A DNA stretch of 64,000 nucleotides from Ligustrum vulgare (Eukaryota; Streptophyta; Magnoliopsida; Lamiales; Oleaceae): contig OY743182.1 in assembly GCA_963555705.1 (NCBI GenBank), forward strand, positions 49,852,592 through 49,916,591, in the 5' to 3' direction. Under the pieces are notes generated by a model that was given only the letters and a program-made list of their open reading frames with translations, had not been told where the DNA came from and did no database searches. Below, piece by piece: positions 45,812 to 64,000 of the stretch; the first letter of the stretch is position 1; each line of letters opens with the position of its first letter. The position numbers and the translations under genes were made by a program.

Positions 45812-46146
45812 TGATAGGTTCCTGATTGCTGTTGTTGTTGATGACTGAATTTATAGATAAATCTGTCAACAGAAATTGAATACTATAGGAATGATAAATG
45901 AAGATTTGTATAGTGGTTAGGATAATCTTTGCTAGATGGATTGTGTAAAGGAAATTATGTATTTGATGATATGAAATAACAATCAAGGCATTCGAGAGGC
46001 ATTGTTCTCTCTCAAGGTTTTCCCTTTTTCTACAAATATTCTCGATAATGAAATGAGCTCCCAACCTTCCTATTTATAGACAAGGTCCTATACTAATTAT
46101 TATAAGAAATTTCCGTAATATCCCTTCTTATTTTAGTATCCTATCA
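45812..46146 (-). repeat. LTR of the minus-strand element
   Basis: On the minus strand it starts TGATAGGATACTAAAATAAG and ends AGGAACCTATCA, 335 bp, TG...CA with TGATAGG/CCTATCA inverted ends. CTATAAATAGGAAGG near 46070 is a likely TATA box. The primer-binding site follows directly. Confidence 0.75.
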
Positions 46147-46159
46147 AACGGCCCCTTAA

Positions 46160-46930
46160 GTTATGACTCATGCAGTCAATGATGGATATTGCAAAAATTG
46201 AAAAAGCGACATTTAAGTAACAAAAAATGACAAAAAATCACTTTTTTTACAAAAAAATCACATCGCGCCACTTTTTAATTAGAAGAGAATGTGAGTTAAA
46301 AGAAAAAGTGACAAGAAGTAACATTTAAAAAAAAATTAAAAAAATTGGCATTATGTAATATATCTATTAGTGTTTGTGAACTTATGTAATTTGTTAATCA
46401 ATGATGATATTATAAAAAAAAAAAATGAAAAAGTGACATTCAATTTAAAAAAAGTGACAACCATATCACTTTTTAGTTAAAAGAAAAATTTAAAAAGTGA
46501 CATTGTATTTGTTTATGAAACATGAGGAATCCGTAATGTATCTACTAATGCTTGTGGACTTGTATAATTTGTTAGTCAATGATGAATATTGTAAAAAATT
46601 AAAAAAATGACATTCAAGTAGAAAAAGTGACAAATTATTGTTTTTTCACTAAAAATTGACAAAGTGTCATTTTTTAGTTAAAATAAAAAGTGATATTATG
46701 TCCCTTTTTTTTTTAAACAAAAAAGCGTCATTGTATCACTTTTTTGTAAAAAAAGTTGCTCAATTGTTCTAATATTTTGAATAAAATTAATAAGTCATAA
46801 ATTTATTCTAAGATTTTGATTTATATTTGATTGAGAAAGTAATATTAACATATGTGTCATTTTCTTAAAAATAAGTGACAGTGACAATTATTAAAAAAGT
46901 GATAAAAACATTAAAAAGTGACACTTAAAA
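46160..46930. repeat. AAAAAGTGACA-rich repeat block
   Basis: The word AAGTGACA or its complement TGTCACTT/TCACTTTTT occurs about 20 times. Larger units recur: CAATGATGGATATTGCAAAAA near 46180 and 46580, and TAATGTATCTACTAATGCTTG near 46357 and 46536, a period of about 180-220 bp. Non-coding. Confidence 0.65.
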
Positions 46931-47159
46931 TTTACAAAGTATTTTTACTTCTTAAAAATTTTTAAAATTTGTTTTTATAAATTGTCCAAAAATAAGGATA
47001 TTTGTATAAGGATCCAAATAAATATAAAAGGGAATACCTCGACCCAAGTTTTGCTCTTAACCCAAATCACAGGAAAGTCCATTCCCAGGCTCCCAGTTAA
47101 TTCCATTTCCCACACCCGATAGACTTATTTTGAGGATTTACATTCATCGCCTAAACCCT

Positions 47160-47559
47160 CCTCTCAACCTCGGCCCAGTCGCGCTACCTCGCCTGCGGCG
47201 AACCGCCACCGCCACCGCCACCGGCGCGCTGTGTACTTTTGCTGTGTAACTTTTTTTTTTGGGCCAAATTAGAACCCAACCCAAGCCCAAGCAAGCCCAA
47301 ATGCAAAGACCAAACCAGATGCTGGGTGTTGCTGCTTAAGCACAATCTGAAAAAATTGAATCCCTAAGTTCATTACCTTAGCTGAGCAGAGCTGCGCCTG
47401 CACGCACCAGACGGTCCCTTCTTCTCCCGCTCCGCCAGTCGCGCACTCAGTCGCCGCATCGCCCGCCGCATCGCCGCCAGCGTGAGACACCATCGCCGGT
47501 CGCTGCGCCTGCCTCCTCTCTCTCTTCGCTTCGCAGCCCCGCTTCGCGTAGCGTAGTAG
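47160..47559 (+). other. Possible 5' UTR exon of RIO2
   Basis: A GC-rich block (CCGCCACCGCCACC, CGCATCGCCCGCCGCATCGC) ends with GTAGTAG before a good donor GTAAGCTGC at 47560. A matching acceptor TCTTTGCAG ends at 50217, 14 bases before the RIO2 ATG. This would give a 2.66-kb leader intron. The alternative is that the block is the first exon of the transposase fragment downstream (acceptors at 47950 and 48077). Confidence 0.4.
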
Positions 47560-48078
47560 GTAAGCTGCTTTGCTGGTTAGGTTGGTTTGTTACCTTTTTT
47601 TTTATTTTCAGATTTTTAAAGTTGCATTTGAGTGTTTGACTTTTCTAATGTTTATTTATGTCATTATGTGTAGTTGTGTTTGTCTTAATTTGTGTACCGT
47701 GTACGAGTTCATATTAAGCTTAAGTCACTGTGTAAGTTTTATAATCACAAAATATTGAGATATTTGTTATAATTAATTTGGGAATTATGTATAAATGTTA
47801 CACTTAAGTTTTTGCAATATGATTAAATTTGTAAGTTGAAATTATTGGGATGAAAATATGATTTGATATGTAAATTGTGATTATTGATTTATAGCTTATG
47901 AATTGAGATTTGATGAATATTTGATTTATTTGTGATTATTTATTTACAGATTATGGAACGTTTTTTCTAACCTAAATGAAAGTCTCAACATAAACGAAAG
48001 TCTTAATTTCCAGTGTCAACTCAATTTCTCATCGTTTGAATCTTAGTTTGTGAATTGTGATCCTTGATTTACAGATAA

Positions 48079-48320
48079 TGGAACCTTTTTTTCAATCTAA
48101 ACGAAATTCTCAACCTAGTAATTCTAGTTCTAATGGTCCCGCAACTACTTCTAATAAACCACAAGAGTTATTAACCTTTGATAAGAAAACAAAATTTCAC
48201 ACTACATTCAATATGAATGATCTTGTGTCGAATCCAGGAAAATGCCTCAACCGATTCGTATAATCCTAACATTAGAGATGATGTTAGGATGATATACTTA
48301 TTGATTAGTTTTTAATATTA
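48079..48320 (+). pseudogene. hAT/ZMYM-type transposase N-terminal fragment
   Basis: Starts MEPFFQSKRNSQPSNSSSNG. Then NDLVSNPGKCL and, after one shift, YNPNIRDDVRMIYL, matching the start of zinc-finger-MYM-like hAT transposases (P-G-x-R, then Y-N-P-x-x-R-D-x-V-R-R-x-Y-L). It stops before any zinc finger. A related leader copy (ATTATGGAACGTTTTTTCTA at 47951) lies 116 bp upstream. GATCCGCCACTG at 48418 resembles a hAT terminal sequence. Confidence 0.6.
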
Positions 48321-48783
48321 TTTAATTAAATATTAAATAAAAATTTTAGCTATTGCACCGTCATCGGTCAACGGTCCTCGGTCAACCTCTGACCGCTCTA
48401 GCTAGACTTTAGTCCTAGATCCGCCACTGTCTCGGCCAAGTCATATGCAGTTCGTAGACTTCATCTTTTGTTGTAAATAATTACTATTTTTGTAAGAATC
48501 GACAATAATATCAATGTAAGAATCTCTATTTTTCTTTTACTTTTCTGAATTTACAATTTTCTAATTGTATTTTCCGGATTGAGAGTATATTGATTCTGTT
48601 TGTCATTTGTGCTGATTTTTATTTTTTATTATTTTAAGCAATTTGATTTGGGAATCTTAGTAATGGATTGTGATATTTGATGTGTACATTTGGGTGTTCT
48701 TGTGAGTTTATTCATTAGGTTTACTTCAATTGAGATCGGATTATTGTATGCAACAGATTAAGGTTGGAATTTTAACAAGTTTA

Positions 48784-48967
48784 GCACCTGTTTGGCCCCT
48801 ATTATTTGGAAAATAATGTGATTTGAATATATATATATATATTTTGGGAAGATGTGTGATTAAAAAATGGTTTGAAAAGTAAAAAATGGTAGACTTGATT
48901 AATATGGATAGTTAAGATTGAGTGTTGAATAAATTTGGTTTTAAAAAAATGGAGGCCAAGCAAGGGC
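48784..48967. mobile_element. Tourist-like MITE
   Basis: Ends GCACCTGTTTGGCCCC and GGAGGCCAAGCAAGGGC are inverted, TTA on both sides (48781-48783, 48968-48970). Confidence 0.75.
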
Positions 48968-48970
48968 TTA

Positions 48971-50217
48971 GTAATAATTAGCATCCAGGTTCCCTTTTGC
49001 ATAATTTACCTTTACGTCCTAATACATGGATCATCTATAGTGTAGAATGTAGATTATAAATTTATATGGCATTATGTGATTTAGATTCTGATTTCTAGAA
49101 TGTGAATGATAATATGATTTGGGGTTGGTCAATTTTAGATTATATGATTTAGATATTAGATTATGGGATCCTAGAAATGTGATGTAGATTCTGCTAACTT
49201 ATTTCTTTAACTCGGTCCAATAAGAAATCCTGGATCCGTCACTGTTGATGATTGCATGCTTTTCTCTTTCATAGTCTTTTTGTTATTCTTTTACCGTCAC
49301 TATGTTTAGAGATCTGATACTGTAGTAAATTAACAATGAATTATTTTCTGCGGATAAGAAAACCTGCTATCTATCTTGTTACATCAATGGAGAATTATTT
49401 TCTGCGGATAAGAAGACCTATTATCTATCTTGTTACATCAATGGAGACATGTATAAAATTCAGGATTTATGTTCTTATTTGCTTTAGCAATGATAAATTG
49501 ACCCTTCAAAGCTTTAGGTTAGAAATTTATCTAGCATTTATAGTTTTGCGTGACGATAATTTTATCGACATTTTCCAATCACACATCCAAGAAATTTTAC
49601 TGACATTTAAGGTTACAGTGACTGACTTATGGGATATATTTGATTTTTTTTGTGGTGGTGTCTGATCTTGTATTAACGTTTAATATGATTATTGGATCCC
49701 TCAATTACACTAGACAATCATTTGGTCCAAAATATATTACTACATGCATGTGTTGTTACAAAATACAATAGATAACGGAATTTATACTTTTAAAATAGTA
49801 TTTGCAACAAACATTTTTCTCGCAAGAACTTTATTGGAATAATCGCAGCGACAGATTGACTTGTCTTTTGCGACATATATGTAATTTGATGACATTATGA
49901 TGACAAATATGTTGTTATTATACAATTTTTTTGCAACTTTGATTGTGCCCCACTACTACAAAATATATTCATCCATCACTGCCTGAATGTGTCATGTTAC
50001 TTTTTTGGACTGATTGTTGGGGTTAGTTTGAAAATGACTGGTCATTTTTTATTGAGGGTTTTTGGTGTGCGCTGCATCTTTGAGTTGAGGCATGTTTCAT
50101 CTCTTGCTTCTTTTTTTAATTCAACTCTCCACCCCCAAATTCTTTGGCATGTGTGTTATATACCTGATGGATATGGTATGCAGTAATCTAATAGGCTGGC
50201 TATAGGTGTCTTTGCAG
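48971..50217. other. Spacer or leader intron of RIO2
   Basis: AT-rich, no gene. A second GATCCGTCACTG hAT-like end lies at 49234, and a two-unit tandem repeat at 49334. Confidence 0.4.
49334..49446. repeat. 57-bp tandem duplication
   Basis: AATTATTTTCTGCGGATAAG then ACCT, ATCTATCTTGTTACATCAAT occurs twice head to tail with few differences. Confidence 0.9.
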
Positions 50218-50225
50218 AAGTATAG

Positions 50226-60007
<9,782 letters not shown>

Positions 60008-60404
60008 AATGCCTATAATATATCATCGAGTTGATTATAGTCCCACCTTTTCTTGCGACGACAAAATTTTGAAAGGGTTTTGATACTGGAGATACTGATT
60101 CCCTCTGTTGCATGTTGTAATGCTCATAACATGTAGTATCGATTTTCAGATTGACATCAGATCGTAGATTATAGTTGCATTCACCCTTTATCGATTTGCA
60201 AGTTATTAACTTCATCTACATTTCCAAGTCCCGTTTACGCTTGAGCTGCGTGTGCCACTTTTTGTGATCGTAAAGATTTTTATTTTCTCAACACACTTGA
60301 ACTTGTAATTTTATTGTTTTGATGAAAATTTCTGAGTTAGTCCCTTCTAGGTCTGGTAATAATAAGAAAAACTAAGAGGGCGGTCAAGTGGGAGGTCACT
60401 CCTT

Positions 60405-60425
60405 GGGGGGGGGGGGGGGGGGGGG
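60405..60425 (+). repeat. Run of 21 G
   Basis: Uninterrupted poly-G followed by CGGTATC, 400 bp past the RIO2 stop. The length may be affected by sequencing or assembly. Confidence 0.85.
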
Positions 60426-60514
60426 CGGTATCATCATCCTTGGTAATAATTTCGTATGTACTTAATATTTTGGTTTAAAAGAATACATAACAATTCCTGA
60501 ATCCATAAAGCTTT

Positions 60515-60840
60515 AGGGTGTGTTTGATATACGTTATTTTTCATATGATTTTTCAACTTTGCACTGTTTGGTTGTCTAAGTTTTTCATGAAATTCATTCT
60601 CATTTGCCTCGAAATTCGGTATTTTTCTTGTTTTGAATGAATTCGTTGTCAGATTTGAACAAGCGGGATTTCTTTTCATTTAATAATGATCTAAATCATA
60701 TTTTTATTAGATTTTTATAGAAGTTGATGACTTTGTGTGGTTAAAAATGTGTAGATTTCATAAAATACTTGGTTGAAATTAATTGTTAACTCTGACTTAG
60801 ATTAAAATCAAAGCCAAACAAGGACTTAACTACATTCATC
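60515..60840. mobile_element. Two MITE remnants
   Basis: GGGTGTGTTTGATATACG at 60516 is a MITE end. A family A copy (AAATCATATTTTTATTAGAT to AATCAAAGCCAAACAAGGAC) covers about 60690-60832, lacking its left end. Confidence 0.55.
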
Positions 60841-61550
60841 ATATAAGTGAAGATTGAATAATTATTTATCTATAATTATGTTTTAATAACTTAACTTTTA
60901 TTGTGCATGATTAATTTTTTTTTTTTTTTTTTCTTTTTTCTTTCAATCAGTGTGTTAATCTAAAAATAAATAAATGAATAGCAGGCAGATCTCAATTGAG
61001 ATTTGACCCGCCCCGAGATCCGAACTGCCCTAAAAATGGCAGATCGGATCCACACCATTTTTGTGTGGGGCGAATTCAGATCAAGGTGATCCACCTCGAA
61101 TCTGCTCTGTTGCCAGCGCTACTATCTGTCCTTCTCTATGCAACTACTTAATTTATATTATCGTGATGAGAACTAAATTGATTACTTTATACGCAATAAA
61201 TATTTGAAACAGTCATAATTAGTTTACGACAAACCAAAATATAAATAATAACAATCATACCGTTACAATATTGGGCACCTACACCAAAAGTTGAATACTA
61301 GGGATAATTACGTCCCATACTACTTTTACACTCCCTCAATAAATTTTAATTTTAACTGACTTTAACTTCATTTTCCTTTTACTCCCAAAATCCTACATTA
61401 TTCCCACTAATATAACGTCATTATTGTCGTGCCACTTCTCATTTCCTCTGATGAGGCTCCAATGACTTACTCAGGATGAGTGTGCTGTTGGAAGATATTA
61501 TCATTGAGTTTTCATCAATTCTATAATGTGTTTGATGAAATGTCTAATTG
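60841..61550. other. Spacer
   Basis: No gene. GATCTCAATTGAGATTTG palindrome-like and GATCGGATCCACACC words near 60985-61110 resemble hAT MITE interiors, suggesting a remnant. Confidence 0.4.
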
Positions 61551-61555
61551 AATAT

Positions 61556-61690
61556 GATAAAAAGTATCACAAAAAGTTGAAAGTGTCAAGGCATGATACT
61601 AAAGTTATGCCCTAAGTATCATAAAATTTGAAAAGTATCATATTGTGATACTTTAAAAGCATTGTAAGAGTCATATTATGATACTTGTTT
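61556..61690. repeat. AGTATCAT/ATGATACT cluster
   Basis: Seven copies of the word or its complement. One pair (AAGTATCA-TATTG-TGATACTT, 61629-61649) is a perfect 8-bp stem with a 5-base loop. Confidence 0.65.
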
Positions 61691-61769
61691 GGAATAACGT
61701 AAATTTCAATTATGTTTTCAAAAGTTGGGTATTTGTGCAAATGTCTATAAGTACTACCAGAATTGAGTA

Positions 61770-61915
61770 TTAGTCTCGGATTTTACCAATGAACAAATAA
61801 TTCGTTGGAAATTTCCAACAAAAACGAAGCCATTGGAAAAATTTTCAATGGATTAAAAATCCGTTGGTATTTTCCAATGAATTTAAACTGTGTTGGTAAT
61901 ATAACAACAACATTC
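61770..61915. repeat. CGTTGG / CCAATG inverted motif block
   Basis: TCGTTGGAAATTTCCAAC, CCATTGG, CAATGGATTAAAAATCCGTTGG and TTTTCCAATG follow one another. Similar blocks occur in subterminal regions of some plant DNA transposons, but no ends are seen. Confidence 0.45.
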
Positions 61916-63380
61916 AATCTTGCTATTAAACATTAGCTCGAGTATATAATGAAGTATATACCTGTAAGACTAGGAATATGAGTTTAAGACATGACTATGT
62001 GTGAAAATTAATCAAGCATGGGTAATTTCTCTCACATATGTAAAGTCAAGTGAAATTTTAGCTAATCCACTAATCAAGCTTTTTGTAAGAGTCAGTAAGA
62101 TCAACATATGTGGTTGAAACTCCTTGATTAAAAAGACTCACTAATGATGACAACATTAGCTATCTATACTAAACAAGTATATTAAGATTCAAAAGGTAAA
62201 AATAAATCATTCTATAAGTGGATAGTTGCAACGTTATAAATTGAAACCCTACGATCCCTATCCTTAATAAATAGTGCTGGTTTTTATAGTAGGAGGGTTG
62301 AGTTTATTAAACTCTTAATTATTATAAATGTAACAAAAATATTGAAAGAATTTCACATATATGAATTTAAAGGTGGTGCCGTCTCAATAGAGAGTTAGAG
62401 TTTCTCTCTTAAAAGTTCAAAGATTAGGATAAGTGTTAAGATGAACATGAGAAACATTGACACTTGTGTGTGTGTTTTCACGGGTATTGTTATAAAGAAT
62501 ATATGGTTTAAAGCTTACACATTACCTGAAAATTCGATAGAACTCTGTGAGGATTACACTATGGTTAGATTCAAATCTCGAAAGATATCTAATCCTTATG
62601 TATAAGTGTTGCTAGTTTGAATTTGTGATCAATATAATCTTGAACAAGTGGATGATTGTTATGTATATTTGTTCAAAATCATAATTGAGCCTCAAAAGGG
62701 GATGATATATGAAGGACTTGAATTAGAATTTGCTTACAAATATGCCCAATCGATCACTTGGGAAATTTGATAGGTGCTTGTCGCACTAAATCAAACCAGG
62801 GGACAAAACCAAAACCAAGCAATCGCTTGACTACTCGCTTAGGCCTTTTTTTGGACTGTTATGCTGAAAATTAACATCAAGCGAATCCCTTGGTTGAAAG
62901 ATCATAGTTGTTAGGCTAAACTTTCAAAATTGGTTTTGACACATTTTCATGAAAAGTTATCAACCTTTTCATGAATGGTTGGCTTGATTTCGTGGTGTAT
63001 AATTGCATATCTATAAATAGGAGTTAGATCATCACTCCAACTTACTTAAAAATTCAATATATGCACTTTGATTGAATTAAATTCACTTGATACGAGTTCA
63101 AAGCTCCGTGTTGTTTTCACTCAAGTTCTTAAAGAATCACTTTGTACTTTAATTTATTCTTCTTCATGACTTGATTAATCCTACATGTTGACCTATGACT
63201 ATTCACGTATATATTGTTTTGATTATAATAAACAAGATTTCCTGTATTATTAATGGTTTCAATTCTTGAGTTTTATCATATATGTGTCATTTGAATACTC
63301 CGAGATCAAAATCGTCATCCATTGAAGTACAAAGCAATCATAAAAGAGATTTGAGGTGAACAAGATCGTCGAAGACCGAA
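61916..63380. other. Unassigned sequence, possible LTR remnant
   Basis: No gene. CAATCGATCACTTGGGAAAT and AAGCAATCGCTTGACTACTC near 62747-62840, a TATA-like CTATAAATAGGAG at 63010 and a leader-like downstream part could be a decayed LTR. No primer-binding site was found. Confidence 0.3.
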
Positions 63381-63389
63381 GATTAAGCC

Positions 63390-63620
63390 CCCGTTCTATT
63401 TGCTGTTTTGATGTCGTTTTCTGTTTTTATTTTCGAAAACGCTAAAAACGCGTTCTCTTTACCATTTTCGAAAACGCATTTTGAAAAACAAAAAAAAAAA
63501 AAATTTTGTACACAAAACGCAAAATGCCCAAAACCTCGTTTTGGGCGTTTTGTGTGTATTTCGACAAAAAATGTCCAAAACGCGGAAAACGCGTTTTGGG
63601 TTTTTTTTTTTTTTTAAATT
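63390..63620. repeat. AAAACGC/GCGTTTT hairpin-rich block
   Basis: About ten copies of AAAACGC or GCGTTTT. GCCCAAAAC-CTC-GTTTTGGGC (63526-63546) is a perfect hairpin. The open frame 63408-63617 across it is a by-product. Confidence 0.6.
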
Positions 63621-64000
63621 ATCTTAACTTAGAACTAAGCTTAATATAAACTTTTTATTTTTTTATTACTTTTTTTAGAATTATCCAAACTTGGAACTAA
63701 GCCTAAATAATTTTATTTTATTTTATTTTTTTATTTTTTATTTTTTAGAATTATCCTAACTTGAAACTAAGTTTAAATAAAGTTTTATTGAATTTAATAT
63801 CAACATTACAAAAAAAAAAATTAAGTGAGAATTCTTGTTATTATATTTCAAAAAATGCACTGATAAATGGACTCTGGTGGTTCTGAAAGAACTTGCATTT
63901 TCTGAATTTTAATAGAAGTATAGCTTTTTCAAATCCTGAACCTGACCAAGCTGTATTAATATAGACTCTTAATGCTTACATTAATGTGTTGCATGTAACC
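63621..64000. other. AT-rich end of the window
   Basis: GAATTATCCTAACTTGAAACTAAG-like segment repeats three times near 63618, 63680 and 63747 (words TTATC, AACTTAGAACTAAGC, AACTTGGAACTAAGC). No gene seen. Confidence 0.5.

Larger units (their letters stand above)
40510..46146 (-). mobile_element. Minus-strand Ty3-type element with two gag domains
   Basis: Read from right to left: an LTR (46146-45812), a Met-tRNA primer-binding site at about 45811-45797 (TTTGGTATCAGAGCATCG on the minus strand), gag domain 1, gag domain 2 (split from domain 1 by a solo-LTR insertion), then non-core gag-like sequence to about 40510. There is no protease, reverse transcriptase or integrase. The far LTR is missing, so the element is truncated or deleted at its junction with the Tat element. 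Confidence 0.65.

Noticed and set aside
47269..47493. Minus-strand alanine/glycine-rich frame
   Set aside because: Antisense to the GC-rich block that looks like a leader exon; no domain and composition explains it.

Overview
This window is nuclear DNA from a flowering plant, most likely a eudicot. The evidence is AT-rich intergenic sequence, canonical GT-AG introns, plant LTR retrotransposon lineages (copia, Athila, Tat and other Ty3-type), many Tourist, Stowaway and hAT-type MITEs, and Helitron ends. I cannot name the species. Only two intact-looking host genes are visible. One is an intronless RING-H2 ubiquitin ligase of the BRH1 type (5207-5710). The other is a 12-exon RIO2 atypical kinase gene for 40S ribosome maturation (coding span 50232-60007, 475 residues). 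Nearly everything else is transposable elements, element debris or simple repeats, much of it nested.

Layout. 1-5040: a long foldback element (1493-3089) and a run of MITEs, the last ending just before the TATA box of the RING gene. 5711-8865: AT-rich spacer, a MITE and the first copy of a 1.5-kb dispersed repeat. 8866-14409: a complete-looking copia-type element with 174-bp LTRs and a 5-bp target duplication. Its body is decayed and packed with short hairpins. 14854-17630: a hAT MITE, another MITE and a 41-bp minisatellite. 17690-22872: a minus-strand transposon-protein pseudogene broken by a Tourist MITE, an unusual element with two LTRs in inverted orientation (18642-21501), a TC microsatellite and a hAT MITE. 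23177-29650: a Ty3 gag pseudogene cut inside its zinc knuckle by an Athila-type element that has gag and protease but no reverse transcriptase. 29655-31220: second copy of the 1.5-kb repeat. 31500-31800: fragments of host genes. 31997-40490: a Tat-lineage Ty3 element split by a 4.3-kb Helitron (35438-39778) that carries exon-intron fragments of a CK2 alpha kinase gene and an HSP70-17-type chaperone gene. 40510-46146: a minus-strand Ty3-type element with two gag domains, split by a 3.55-kb solo-LTR-like insertion that itself contains a MITE. 46160-46930: a low-complexity repeat. 47160-60007: the RIO2 locus with MITEs in its introns and a transposase fragment in its likely 5' UTR intron. 60008-64000: spacer with a 21-G run, MITE remnants and palindrome-rich repeat debris.

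The genes do not form a shared pathway. The main interest is structural: the inverted-LTR element, the hairpin-rich copia body, the gene-capturing Helitron, the foldback element and the MITE that abuts a core promoter. Insertion order can be read from target duplications and reading frames. All calls come from reading the sequence; no database search, folding run or alignment program was used.
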